DNA of 64,000 nucleotides, from positions 26,013-90,012 of the forward strand of contig NZ_JBHUWD010000011.1 in assembly GCF_042670205.1 (NCBI RefSeq). The letters are read 5' to 3'. Every line of letters starts with the position of its first letter. Within the stretch, counting starts at the first letter, position 1. The notes below the pieces were generated by a model, which was not told the DNA's origin, did no database searches, and worked only from the letters and a program-made list of their open reading frames with translations. The stretch is from Luteimicrobium sp042670205 (GTDB lineage Bacteria > Actinomycetota > Actinomycetes > Actinomycetales > Cellulomonadaceae). Positions 35,562 to 44,642 of the stretch are shown piece by piece. The position numbers and the translations under genes were made by a program.

Positions 35562-36209
35562 ATGGCACCTCACGCGCACCGGCGCGGCGACGGCCCGCAC
35601 CTGCACGGCAGCGGCGACGTCGTCTCCCGTCCCCGTCTGTACGAGGTCACGAGCGGCCTCGCGTTCCGCGGCCGGCGTCGTCGGACCTACGACGCCGTCC
35701 TCGACGCGGCGCACGTGCGCACGGGCGACCGCGTGCTCGACGTCGGGACCGGGCCGGGCCTGCTGGCCCGCCGCGCGGCGCGGCGCGTCGGGCGGACCGG
35801 CCGGGTGATCGGGGTGGACCCGTCCCCCACTGCCGTCGAGGCCGCCTCCCGCCGGAGCGTCGCGAACCTCGCGTTCGAGGTCGGGGTGGCCCAACGGCTC
35901 CCGTTCGACGACGGCACGTTCGACGTCGTCGTCTCGATGCTCGCGCTCCACCACGTCGGCGACGCCGACCTCGGCCGGGCGTTCCGCGAGGCGTACCGGG
36001 TGCTCGTCCCTGGCGGGCGGGTGGTCGTGGCCGACTTCCTGGCCGACGACGACGGCACCCCGGTGACACCCGGGCGCAGCGACAGCCGGGGCCTGCGGCA
36101 CCGGCCGGTGGCGGGCGTCGCCACGACGCTGGGCGAGGCGGGCTTCCGGGTCGAGGGCCGCGGGTCGCACGCGCACGGGATCGGGCACGTCGCCGCGACG
36201 CGTGCGTGA
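35562..36209 (+). CDS. Class I SAM-dependent methyltransferase (UbiE-like)
   Basis: 215 residues. SAM motif I is DRVLDVGTGPGLLARRAARR (about 57-76), followed by VIGVDPSPTAVEAASRR, LPFDDGTFDVVVSMLALHHV and AYRVLVPGGRVVVADFLADD. The His-rich head (HAHRRGDGPHLHG) may bind metal. Substrate unknown. It is coupled to the downstream hydrolase by a GTGA overlap and divergent from the TetR gene, which probably regulates both. Confidence 0.85.
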   Translation: MAPHAHRRGDGPHLHGSGDVVSRPRLYEVTSGLAFRGRRRRTYDAVLDAAHVRTGDRVLDVGTGPGLLARRAARRVGRTGRVIGVDPSPTAVEAASRRSVANLAFEVGVAQRLPFDDGTFDVVVSMLALHHVGDADLGRAFREAYRVLVPGGRVVVADFLADDDGTPVTPGRSDSRGLRHRPVAGVATTLGEAGFRVEGRGSHAHGIGHVAATRA

Positions 36210-37027
36210 ACGTGAGCGCGCACGTGCTCGCCGCGACGACGTCCGGCGACGAGGACGGTCCGCCGGTCGTCCTGCTGCACGGCATCCTCGGCAGCGCCGC
36301 GTACTGGGAGGCGGTGACGCGCCGGCTGCCCGACCGCCGCACGATCGCCCTCGACCTGCTGGGGTTCGGCGCGTCGCCGCGTCCCACCGGCTCCGCCTAC
36401 GACACCGCCGACCACGTGGCGGCCGTCGTCGCGACGCTCGATGCCCTGGACCTTCGCGCGCCCGTCACGCTCGTCGGGCACTCGATGGGGGCTCTCGTCG
36501 CGCTGCGGCTCGCCGCGGACCACCCCGACCGGGTCGCGCGGCTCGTGCTCGTCGGCATGCCGGTGTTCGCGTCCCCGGAGGCGGCGCGCCGCTCCCTCGC
36601 CCGGACGCCGCTGCGGCGTGCGCTCCTCTACGGGCCGACCTCGCGCGCGCTCTGCCTCGTCTGGTGCCGCGCGCTCCGGCCGCTCAGCCGACGCGTCGCC
36701 GCGCTCTACGTTCGACGCGTGCCCGCGGCCGTCGGGCGGGCCACCGTCGACCACTCCTGGCGGTCGTACTCACGCTCGTTGGCCGGCGTCGTCGAGAACC
36801 AGACCGCCTCGGCGGACCTCGCCCGCACCCGGTGCCCGGTCGTCGTCGTGCGCGGAGACCGGGACCCGGACGCGCACCTGCCCGCCGGCGCCGACGCGCT
36901 CCCGGGCGTCCGCGACGTGCTGGTCCCCGCCTGGCACCAGGTGCCGATCGAGCGGCCGGACGTCGTCGCGGACGCCGTGCGTGGCAGCCAGTCCGCGTAC
37001 TGCCTCGCTCGGGCCGCGGATTGCTAG
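36206..37027 (+). CDS. Alpha/beta-fold hydrolase
   Basis: 273 residues from GTG 36206. PPVVLLHGILGSAAYWEAVT holds the HG oxyanion motif, TLVGHSMGALVALRLAA the nucleophile elbow (Ser of GHSMG), and the C-terminal PVVVVRGDRDPDAHLPAG and VPAWHQVPIERP supply the expected Asp and His. The catalytic triad appears complete. An esterase or lactonase-type role is inferred; the substrate is probably related to that of the methyltransferase with which it is translationally coupled. Confidence 0.85.
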   Translation: MNVSAHVLAATTSGDEDGPPVVLLHGILGSAAYWEAVTRRLPDRRTIALDLLGFGASPRPTGSAYDTADHVAAVVATLDALDLRAPVTLVGHSMGALVALRLAADHPDRVARLVLVGMPVFASPEAARRSLARTPLRRALLYGPTSRALCLVWCRALRPLSRRVAALYVRRVPAAVGRATVDHSWRSYSRSLAGVVENQTASADLARTRCPVVVVRGDRDPDAHLPAGADALPGVRDVLVPAWHQVPIERPDVVADAVRGSQSAYCLARAADC

Positions 37028-37030
37028 CCT
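37025..37030 (+). promoter_or_regulatory. Possible -10 box for leaderless arr mRNA
   Basis: TAGCCT lies 6 nt before the arr ATG and overlaps the stop codon of the hydrolase gene (37025-37027). No Shine-Dalgarno is present for arr, consistent with a separate, leaderless transcript. Confidence 0.35.
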
Positions 37031-37036
37031 GACGCG

Positions 37037-37447
37037 ATGAGCGAGGCGTTGGACGACGGGCCGTTCTACCACGGGACCAAGGCGCAGCTGCGGGTCGGGG
37101 ACCTCCTCACCGCCGGCTTCCGGTCCAACTACCGGCCCGAAGTCGTCATGAACCACGTCTACTTCACGGCTCTGCCCGACGGCGCCGGGCTGGCCGCCGA
37201 GCTCGCCGCTGGCGACGGCGAACCGCGCGTATATCTCGTGGAGCCGACCGGGGAGTTCGAGAACGACCCCAACGTCACCGACAAGAAGTTCCCCGGCAAC
37301 CCCACGCGCTCCTACCGGAGCTCGGAGCCGCTCCGCGTCGTCGGCGAGGTCACGGACTGGACGCGGCTCACGCCCGAGGCACTGCAGGGCTGGCGCGACC
37401 GGCTGGCCGCCATGGTCGACGAGGACCGCGCGGAGATCATCAACTGA
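37037..37447 (+). CDS. arr: NAD+-rifampin ADP-ribosyltransferase
   Basis: 136 residues, the standard Arr length. The enzyme inactivates rifamycins by ADP-ribosylating the C23 hydroxyl. Signature elements are all present: GPFYHGTKAQLRVGDLL (His12), MNHVYFTALPDG (Tyr42), AAELAAGDGEPRVYLVEPTG, and DPNVTDKKFPGNPTRSYRSS with the key Asp82. The protein is cytoplasmic. No mobile element is nearby and the codon use matches its neighbours, so this looks like a resident chromosomal arr, as in many actinobacteria, and not a recent cassette. Confidence 0.93.
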   Translation: MSEALDDGPFYHGTKAQLRVGDLLTAGFRSNYRPEVVMNHVYFTALPDGAGLAAELAAGDGEPRVYLVEPTGEFENDPNVTDKKFPGNPTRSYRSSEPLRVVGEVTDWTRLTPEALQGWRDRLAAMVDEDRAEIIN

Positions 37448-37457
37448 CCGTCGCCCG

Positions 37458-38360
37458 TCAGGCCCAGCTCGGCTCGCGCGCGGCGTAGTCCTCGGCGGCG
37501 CGCGTGAACGCGCGGATCCTGCCGCTCTCCGCGCCCGAGCGCCAGACGAACCCCCACTCGTAGGGCGGCCCGTCAGGGAACGGGACGTAGGCGACGTCCG
37601 GACGGGCGTAGTACCTGCTCGCGTGCGACGGCGCCGGGTACATGCCTTGGCCCGCGCCCACCAGCGCGATCAGCTCCTGGATGGTCTCGATGGCAGCCCC
37701 ACGCTCGACGACGTGACCGGCGGGCGTGCGACGCGGGACGCGGTGCTCGTCCCAGTAGGCCGGCAGGGTCGCCGGGGAGCGCAGGACGGTGTCGCGCGCG
37801 AGGTCCTCGAGCGTCACCGACTCCCGGCGCGCGAAGGGGTGCCGCGCCGAGACCGCGAGCACGCTGGGTTCGCGGATCAGGGTCGGGCCCGTGGTCAGGT
37901 CGGGCTCCAGCACCGGGAACGCGCAGATGAACAGGTCGACCTCGTCGCCTCGCAGCGGGTCGAAGCCGTCGCCGAACTGGCACTCGCGGATCCGGACCTC
38001 GAAGTCCGGGTACCTCGCCTTGACCCGCTCGGCCACCCCGAGGACGAACGGGCCGCCCGGCGCGCCGGCGAATCCCACCCGCAGGACTCCGCCGACCGAC
38101 CGTCCGGCGTCGACCGCCCGCTGCAGCCCCTCGACGATCTGGTCGTACGCCGGCCGGAGATCGTCGTGCAACCGGCGCCCGACCGGCGTCAGGACCACGC
38201 GCCGGCTGGTGCGCTCGAACAGCGCCACGCCGACCCGGCGCTCCATCGCCTTGATGGTCTGGCTCACCCGCGCCGTCGACACGTGCAGCCGCTCGGCCGT
38301 CCGGCCGAAGTGCAGCTCGTCGGCCAGCGTCAGGAAGATCTCGATGTCACGGCGCTCCAC
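37458..38360 (-). CDS. LysR-family regulator
   Basis: 300 residues from GTG 38360, with GAGGGGG upstream. N-terminal winged HTH (MERRDIEIFLTLADELHFGR, TAERLHVSTARVSQTIKAME, about 1-58) and a LysR substrate domain (about 88-290) are visible. It is divergent from an NmrA-type oxidoreductase and a DUF1772 membrane protein, its probable targets. The 119-bp spacer contains the palindrome at 38373-38382. It ends 10 bp from convergent arr. Confidence 0.9.
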   Translation of the reverse strand: MERRDIEIFLTLADELHFGRTAERLHVSTARVSQTIKAMERRVGVALFERTSRRVVLTPVGRRLHDDLRPAYDQIVEGLQRAVDAGRSVGGVLRVGFAGAPGGPFVLGVAERVKARYPDFEVRIRECQFGDGFDPLRGDEVDLFICAFPVLEPDLTTGPTLIREPSVLAVSARHPFARRESVTLEDLARDTVLRSPATLPAYWDEHRVPRRTPAGHVVERGAAIETIQELIALVGAGQGMYPAPSHASRYYARPDVAYVPFPDGPPYEWGFVWRSGAESGRIRAFTRAAEDYAAREPSWA

Positions 38361-38372
38361 TGTGCCCCCTCG

Positions 38373-38382
38373 GCGTTAACGC
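38373..38382. promoter_or_regulatory. GCGTTAACGC palindrome in the LysR/NmrA spacer
   Basis: A perfect 10-bp palindrome starts 12 bp upstream of the LysR GTG. A related AACGACCGTT follows at about 38390. LysR proteins bind T-N11-A dyads near their own start, so this is a candidate site. Confidence 0.35.
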
Positions 38383-38479
38383 ACACCTTAACGACCGTTG
38401 TGAACTTGGCCGTTGGTCGACGCGCGGCCGCAGCCGAAGTTGGAAGCACAGGTCAACGACTCGACACAGGGAGCATCGA

Positions 38480-39307
38480 ATGGACCACACCACCACGCTC
38501 GTCATCGGCGGCACGGGCAAGACCGGCCGCCGGGTCGTGCACGGGCTCACCCGCCGCCACCACCCCGTGCGGATCGGCTCACGTACCGCCGGGCTGCCGT
38601 TCGACTGGGACGACCCGACGACTTGGGCGCCCGCCCTGCAGGGAGCCCACGCCGCGTACATCACGTTCCAGCCCGACCTCGCCGTCCCGGGTGCGGCCGC
38701 CGCGATCGGCGAGCTCGCGCAGCTCGCCGTCGACTCCGGCGTGCGCAGGCTCGTGCTCCTCTCGGGCCGAGGCGAGCCGGAGGCCGAGAAGGCCGAGCTG
38801 GCGCTGAGCGAGTCGGGGGCCGACTGGACGGTCCTGCGCGCGAGCTGGTTCGACCAGAACTTCAGCGAGAGCTACCTGCTCGACCCGGTCCTCGACGGCC
38901 GGCTCGCGCTGCCGGCGGGCACCGTGCCCGAACCCTTCGTCGACGCGGACGACATCGCCGACGTCGCCGTCGCGGCTCTCACGGAGCGCGGCCACGAGGG
39001 CCGGACCTACGAGCTCACAGGGCCACGGGCCCTGACGTTCGCCGACGTGGCCGCCGAGATCTCCGCCGCCACCGGACGGTCGGTCGACTACCTGCCTCTC
39101 ACTCCCGCGGAGTTCGCCGCCGAGCTCACGGGGGCCGGGGTTCCGGCCGAGGTCGTCGAGCTGCTCGACTACCTGTTCACGACCGTGCTCGACGGGCGCA
39201 ACGAGCACCCCGCCGACGGCGTCCGGCAGGCGCTGGGCCGCGAGCCACGCGACTTCGCCGACTTCGCCCGGCGCACCGCCGCGACCGGAGTCTGGAACGC
39301 GCGGTGA
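38480..39307 (+). CDS. NmrA/SDR-type NAD(P)-binding protein
   Basis: 275 residues. The N-terminal TTLVIGGTGKTGRRVVHGL is the atypical-SDR glycine motif GGTGxTGR. It is followed by VRRLVLLSGRGEPEAEKAEL and a C-terminal region typical of NmrA-like proteins (VDADDIADVAVAALTERGHE, GRTYELTGPRALTFADVAAE). No YxxxK active site is obvious, so it may be a quinone-oxidoreductase-like or sensor protein. It is coupled to the DUF1772 gene by a GTGA overlap and divergent from the LysR regulator. Confidence 0.85.
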   Translation: MDHTTTLVIGGTGKTGRRVVHGLTRRHHPVRIGSRTAGLPFDWDDPTTWAPALQGAHAAYITFQPDLAVPGAAAAIGELAQLAVDSGVRRLVLLSGRGEPEAEKAELALSESGADWTVLRASWFDQNFSESYLLDPVLDGRLALPAGTVPEPFVDADDIADVAVAALTERGHEGRTYELTGPRALTFADVAAEISAATGRSVDYLPLTPAEFAAELTGAGVPAEVVELLDYLFTTVLDGRNEHPADGVRQALGREPRDFADFARRTAATGVWNAR

Positions 39308-39960
39308 TCCGGCAGATGAGGAAGGCGCAGGCGATCACGCTCGTCGCCGCCACGATCACCACGGGCCTCATGGCCGGCCTGTTCGCCGCGTTCGCCTACG
39401 CGGTCATGCCCGGGCTGTCGCGCGACGCCGACCGGTCGTACGTCGAGACGATGCAGAACATCAACGACGCGATCCTCAACCCCGTGTTCATGCTCTGCTT
39501 CGTGGGCGCGTTCGGGCTGATCGCGCTCGGTGCCGTGCTCGCCTGGCGCGGCCACGACCGCGCCACCCTGCCGTGGCTGATCCTCGCGCTCGTGCTGTAC
39601 GCCGCGACGTTCGTCGTGACCAGCGCCGTCGACGTCCCCCTCAACGACCAGCTCGCCCGCGCCGGGGACCCGAGCCACATCCACGACCTCGCCGCCGTAC
39701 GCGACACCTTCCACACCCCGTGGGTCATCTCGAACGGCGTCCGCGCGCTCCTCAACCTCGCCGCGTTCGGCGCGCTGAGCTGGGCGCTGGTCGTCTTCGG
39801 CCGCGTGACGGCCGGGTCCGCGGCAGGGTCGGCAGCCGCATCCGCGGCCGGGCCCGCGGTCCCTCAGCCGCGGGTCCCAGCATTCACCCCAGCGCCTCAG
39901 CCTGGGCCAGGCTGGAGCGGTCAGCCGCAGGGAGAGCACCCCTGGGGTTCGCGCGGGTAG
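39304..39960 (+). CDS. DUF1772-family membrane protein
   Basis: 218 residues from GTG 39304. Four hydrophobic segments: ITTGLMAGLFAAFAYAVMPG, NPVFMLCFVGAFGLIALGAV, LPWLILALVLYAATFVVTSA and LNLAAFGALSWALVVFG. VDVPLNDQL after the third is the family signature. The tail (residues 170-218) is Ala/Pro-rich and disordered. DUF1772 proteins are often paired with NmrA-type or SDR genes; the role is unknown. Confidence 0.85.
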   Translation: MIRQMRKAQAITLVAATITTGLMAGLFAAFAYAVMPGLSRDADRSYVETMQNINDAILNPVFMLCFVGAFGLIALGAVLAWRGHDRATLPWLILALVLYAATFVVTSAVDVPLNDQLARAGDPSHIHDLAAVRDTFHTPWVISNGVRALLNLAAFGALSWALVVFGRVTAGSAAGSAAASAAGPAVPQPRVPAFTPAPQPGPGWSGQPQGEHPWGSRG

Positions 39961-39964
39961 AAGC

Positions 39965-40034
39965 GCCCGCCACGAGGCGGGCCGTCAGGGCAGGATCTCG
40001 TGCCGGGCCGGGTCAAGACGCCGGCCCGGCACGA
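39965..40034. terminator. Two consecutive hairpins between convergent genes
   Basis: GCCCGCC (39965-39971) pairs with GGCGGGC (39976-39982) around ACGA. A second, perfect 14-bp stem follows: 39998-40011 with 40021-40034 (TCGTGCCGGGCCGG), loop 9 nt. Together they can end transcription from both sides. Confidence 0.7.
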
Positions 40035-40048
40035 CGCGTACGGACGCC

Positions 40049-40490
40049 TCAGAAGTCGCGGTCGGACAAGCCCAGCGATCGCCACCGCTCGGCCGCCTCG
40101 TCCTTCGGCAGCCAGGCGAACTCGAACAGTCGCGACGGTCCCGCTCCGGTACGTCGTGCCCCACCGTCCCTGCGTCACGACGGACGGCCCGACGTGATCG
40201 AGGAACCCGGCGTCGAGCTCGCGCACGGTGTACCAGCCGGGGCCGTAGTCCTCGAAGGCGGGCTCCTTGGTGCCGTCCGTCAAGACGATCACGAACCACG
40301 GCCACGGCGACCGCGACGGGAAGGAGATCCTGCCGACCACGCTGGCCAGGTACCCCTCGACGACCCCGTCCACCGACAGCGTCCCGAGGCCGTGGTCGTA
40401 GGCCCGGAGCTCGGGGTCCGGCAGGTCGTAACGGCGTTCGGCCCGCGCTCGTCGCCGCGCCTCGGCGCGCTCCTGGCGATCAGTACCCAC
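40049..40490 (-). pseudogene. Frameshifted gene, protein of unknown function
   Basis: Read leftwards from GTG 40490, a protein-like frame (VGTDRQERAEARRRAR..., then GPGWYTVRELDAGFLDHVGP and GRWGTTYRSGTVA) runs to about 40131. Here the GC-ending codon pattern jumps to another frame, which continues FEFAWLPKDEAAERWRSLG and stops at TGA 40049. The span is 442 bases, one more than a multiple of three, so a single extra base near 40128-40131 explains it. Repaired, it would encode 146 residues. It may be a real mutation or a sequencing error. No family recognised. Confidence 0.7.
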
Positions 40491-40527
40491 GGACCGAGTA
40501 TGTGACCCCGCAGCGGGCCACGGGGCC

Positions 40528-41505
40528 TCACTGCGCCGAGCGGCGCGCCAGGTGGAGCAGCGGGTAGGGGCGACCGTCGTCGTCGAGCGCACTCCGCCCG
40601 ACGACGTCGAACCCCCGGCGACGGTAGAACGCGACGGCCTGGGGGTTCTGCTCGTTGACGTCCACGGCCGTCACACCCAGCCCGACGACGTGCTCCAGCA
40701 GCGCGGTCCCGATCCCGCGGCCGCGCTCGGCGTCGTCGACGAACAGCATCTCGAGCCTGTCGCCGGCCGTACCCGCGAACCCGACGACGACGCCGTCGCG
40801 CTCCGCGACGACGAGGCCGACCTGCGGAAAGTAGTCCGAGGCGAGCCGCGTCTCGATCGCGTCACGATGCGCCACGGAGAGGAAGTCGTGTGTCGCGTCG
40901 ACGGCGGTGCGCCAGACCGCGACCAGGCGCGGGTACTCGTCCGGCCCTCGCGTGCGCCGGATCGTCACGCCGGGCGCCGGGTGGGTCGTGATCGTCTCCT
41001 CCGAGCCGGTCTCCGCGCCACCGACCGCCCGCTCGTAGGCGGCCGCCAGCTGCTCGCTGGGACGGGGCGCGTCGGGGTCCGGGCGAGGGATGCCGAGGTG
41101 GAGCTCGCGGAGCTCGTCCATCAGGGCGTCGACGAGCCCGGGGCCGCCGTCGCGCAGCAGCTCGGCACGCACCCGCAGGCGCCGCTCGCCGTCACGATGC
41201 GCCAGACCCCAGTTTCCGAGGGCGACCATGACCGGAAGGACCTGGATGCCGGCCTCGGTCAGCGAGTACGCCGCCCGCTGGCCACGGTGCGCCTCGTCAC
41301 GGGTGAGCAGACCGGCTTCGACGAGTCGCTTGAGCCGGCTCGCGAGGATGTTGGAGGCGATCCCCTCCTCCGACCCGGCGAGGAGCTCGCGGAAGTACCG
41401 GCGGTTGCCGAACACGATGTCGCGGAGCACCAGCATCGCCCACGGGTCGCCGAGCACCTCGACGGCGGCATTGATCGCGCACCCTGACCGCGGAGCCCGC
41501 GTCAT
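40528..41505 (-). CDS. HxlR-type regulator fused to a GNAT acetyltransferase
   Basis: 325 residues from ATG 41505. Residues 8-110 are an HxlR winged helix: CAINAAVEVLGDPWAMLVLR, FRELLAGSEEGIASNILASR, LKRLVEAGLLTRDEAHRGQR. A helical linker follows, then a GNAT domain (about 180-325) with VGLVVAERDGVVVGFAGTAG, the acetyl-CoA loop ERGRGIGTALLEHV and AVDVNEQNPQAVAFYRRRGF. A single protein thus joins a DNA-binding and an acetyltransferase module. It is divergent from a YciI gene with a perfect palindrome between them. Confidence 0.85.
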   Translation of the reverse strand: MTRAPRSGCAINAAVEVLGDPWAMLVLRDIVFGNRRYFRELLAGSEEGIASNILASRLKRLVEAGLLTRDEAHRGQRAAYSLTEAGIQVLPVMVALGNWGLAHRDGERRLRVRAELLRDGGPGLVDALMDELRELHLGIPRPDPDAPRPSEQLAAAYERAVGGAETGSEETITTHPAPGVTIRRTRGPDEYPRLVAVWRTAVDATHDFLSVAHRDAIETRLASDYFPQVGLVVAERDGVVVGFAGTAGDRLEMLFVDDAERGRGIGTALLEHVVGLGVTAVDVNEQNPQAVAFYRRRGFDVVGRSALDDDGRPYPLLHLARRSAQ

Positions 41506-41571
41506 CCCGCCTGTGCCCCCGGAAACTAGTGCTTGCAACTCAAAACCACCTGGGCCTACCGTATCGAGACA

Positions 41572-41588
41572 GATTGCAGACTGCAATC
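41572..41588. promoter_or_regulatory. Perfect 17-bp palindrome, probable HxlR operator
   Basis: GATTGCAG-A-CTGCAATC, between the divergent HxlR-GNAT and YciI genes. A related half-site, CTTGCAAC, lies at 41532-41539. It is 23 bp upstream of the YciI ATG. Confidence 0.6.
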
Positions 41589-41610
41589 AGTCGCCGGGGA
41601 GGCCGGAACG

Positions 41611-41952
41611 ATGAGCCAGTACATCATCTACTTCAACCAGCAATGGGTGGGCGACCACACCGCGGAGTGGTTCGCGAGCCGTGGGCCGCTCGCGAACGCC
41701 GTCGTGTCCGACATGAAGGATGCCGGGGTCCTCGTGTTCGCGGCGGGCGTGGACGAGGACGTCGATTCCGCGGTCACCGCCGACGCGACCAGCGGCACCG
41801 TGGTGACCAGCAGCGGGTTGTACGCGCCCGACGAGCAGTACATCGGCGGGCTGACGATCATCGACGTCGCCGACGACCAGGCCGCGAACGAGTGGGGCGG
41901 CAGGATCGCCGAGGCCTGCGGCTGGCCGCAGCAGATCCGCCGCGTCTACTGA
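41611..41952 (+). CDS. YciI-family protein
   Basis: 113 residues from ATG 41611, with GGGAGG 8 nt upstream; an upstream in-frame ATG at 41533 lies on the far side of the operator and is less likely. MSQYIIYFNQQWVGDHTAEW, then GLYAPDEQYIGGLTIIDVAD, fit the YCII ferredoxin-like fold. Probably controlled by the divergent HxlR-GNAT protein. It ends 31 bp before the ychF-derived direct repeat. Confidence 0.75.
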   Translation: MSQYIIYFNQQWVGDHTAEWFASRGPLANAVVSDMKDAGVLVFAAGVDEDVDSAVTADATSGTVVTSSGLYAPDEQYIGGLTIIDVADDQAANEWGGRIAEACGWPQQIRRVY

Positions 41953-41983
41953 CCGACCGGGTCCCGGGGCCGCACGGCGGCTC

Positions 41984-42008
41984 AGACGTTGAAGCGGAAC
42001 TCCACCAC
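41984..42008 (-). repeat. Left copy of the ychF 3'-end direct repeat
   Basis: Begins AGACGTTGAAGCGG on the plus strand. Read on the minus strand it encodes the ychF C-terminus followed by TGA at 41984-41982, so it is an orphan ychF tail separated from the gene. Homology probably continues to 42011 with one mismatch. Confidence 0.85.
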
Positions 42009-42103
42009 ATCCCGGCAGATACAACCTCTGCGACGCGGACAGTCCACGACCGGGTCGACTGACACATCCCGACACGGTGGTCAGCATCGCGAGGCCGCGC
42101 CAC

Positions 42104-42814
42104 TCAAAGATCGCGCGGCTTCTCGCCCCGGACATACCCCGACTGCAGAGAGCCGCCCGCCTCGTCGAGCAGCGCGCTGCAGCTTTTCAGAAGAGCGCCC
42201 GTGTCGCGTCCACCGTGGTCTGCCCAAGCCGCCAAGGCGAACGGGTCGCCGTGCGCACGCAGCTCACGCAGCAGCCACTTCCCCGTCCCTACCCAGCGTC
42301 CCGCCAACAGCTGGGCCAACTCAGCCGCTTCCTTCCAAGTCGCCCACGACACCACGTTGCGGATGCCCAGATCCGCCGCATCCGCGACATCGTCGACCAA
42401 TGCCGACAGCGCGTACCGCCGTCGGTTCAGCTGTTCAGCATCGATGGGTGCAGGACCTGCATCAAGCACCGCCCGCGAGGCTGCAGCCATGCAGTCAGCG
42501 ACTTCGCCCGGAACGAGCGACACTCCGAATGCGACCAGACTGTCCAGTACAGGGCGGCCTCCGTCGCGCCCCTTCTTCAGCCACGCCAAGAGCGCGTCCC
42601 GGCCGTACACGAAGGCTTCCACGAGTTGACCCTCGTACGTGACCGTCTCGACGAACGACGCGGAGGCCCACGCATCCGGCAGCACGATCAGGATGTCGAG
42701 GTCCGAGGAGTCGGTTGCGTCTCCCGATGCGGCGCTGCCGCCGAGGAACGCCGCGAGTGCCTGCGGATAGTGCGCAACGACAAAGCGTCGCGCGCGGGCC
42801 ACGAAGTCGGTCAC
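42104..42814 (-). CDS. Nucleotidyltransferase-domain protein
   Basis: 236 residues. FLGGSAASGDATDSSDLDIL (about 23-42) is the GGS...SDLD active-site signature of the nucleotidyltransferase superfamily, with both catalytic Asp residues. YEGQLVEAFVYG adds a plausible third carboxylate. The C-terminal 120 residues are helical (RRYALSALVDDVADAADLGI, WKEAAELAQLLAGRW), as in aminoglycoside or MNT-type enzymes. The target, antibiotic or protein, is unknown. It is the only gene in the small island at the end of ychF. Confidence 0.8.
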   Translation of the reverse strand: MTDFVARARRFVVAHYPQALAAFLGGSAASGDATDSSDLDILIVLPDAWASASFVETVTYEGQLVEAFVYGRDALLAWLKKGRDGGRPVLDSLVAFGVSLVPGEVADCMAAASRAVLDAGPAPIDAEQLNRRRYALSALVDDVADAADLGIRNVVSWATWKEAAELAQLLAGRWVGTGKWLLRELRAHGDPFALAAWADHGGRDTGALLKSCSALLDEAGGSLQSGYVRGEKPRDL

Positions 42815-42871
42815 GTCAACGATCCTGCCGAATCGTCAAGGAGGTTCGCGAACCGTTTCGCCCGGCCCCGA

Positions 42872-43957
<1,086 letters not shown>

Positions 43958-43990
43958 GGGAGACGAGTCTACGGGGGTAGCGTCAGGCGG

Positions 43991-44593
43991 ATGTCCCTGC
44001 ACCCTGCTGACGCCGCCGTCCTTCGCACCGGCCGCCTGCTGCTGCGCCGGTGGGACCCCGCCGACCCGGCCGACGTCGACTTCCTCTTCGACACGTACTC
44101 GCGGTGGGACGTCCAGCGCTTCATCGGCCGCGTGCCGCGCGTCATGGAGGACCGCGACGAGGCGATCGCCCGCGCGGAGACCTGGGCGTCGCCGGTGGGC
44201 GGCGCGCCGTTCGGCGTGTGGGCCGCGACCCTCGCGTCCGACGGCGCACGCCTGGGGAGCGTCCTGCTCAAGTCGATCCCCGCGTCCGGGCCGACCGAGC
44301 CGCTCGAGCCGTCGGGCGACGTCGAGATCGGTTGGCACCTCCACCCCGATGCGTGGGGCCACGGCTACGCGACGGAGGGCGCGAGCGCGGCGCTGGCCGC
44401 GGGCTTCGCCTCGGGCCTCGACCGCGTCGTCGCGGTCACCCACCCGGACAACGTGGCGTCCCAGGCCGTCTGCCGGCGCCTCGGCATGACGGCGCTGGGC
44501 CTCAGCGACGCCTACTACAACGCCACGTGCGCGCTGTTCGAGCTCGAGGCGGCGACGTTCGAGCGCCCCGGGACCAGCGGAAACGCCGAGTGA
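43991..44593 (+). CDS. GNAT N-acetyltransferase
   Basis: 200 residues. RTGRLLLRRWDPADPADVDF opens a RimJ/RimL-type GNAT fold, GDVEIGWHLHPDAWGHGYAT and EGASAALAAGFASG form the acetyl-CoA region, and AVTHPDNVASQAVCRRLGMT the last helix. Substrate unknown. A TAGCGT box 7 nt before the ATG suggests leaderless expression. Divergent from ychF. Confidence 0.85.
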   Translation: MSLHPADAAVLRTGRLLLRRWDPADPADVDFLFDTYSRWDVQRFIGRVPRVMEDRDEAIARAETWASPVGGAPFGVWAATLASDGARLGSVLLKSIPASGPTEPLEPSGDVEIGWHLHPDAWGHGYATEGASAALAAGFASGLDRVVAVTHPDNVASQAVCRRLGMTALGLSDAYYNATCALFELEAATFERPGTSGNAE

Positions 44594-44642
44594 CAGGCGT
44601 GTCATTCGTGCCGTGTCGGTGGCCGCTGGCACCCTGGCCCAT

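Noticed and set aside
37037..37447. Recently acquired resistance cassette
   Set aside because: No attC, integrase or IS nearby, and codon usage matches neighbours.
39921..40505. Intact 223-residue minus-strand frame
   Set aside because: Its last third has poor codon usage and no protein-like pattern; the frameshift reading fits better.
41533..41610. Earlier ATG for the YciI gene
   Set aside because: It would put the palindromic operator inside the coding region, and a better ribosome site precedes 41611.
42009..42103. tRNA or integrase remnant at the left edge of the ychF island
   Set aside because: No cloverleaf or recombinase motif could be traced.
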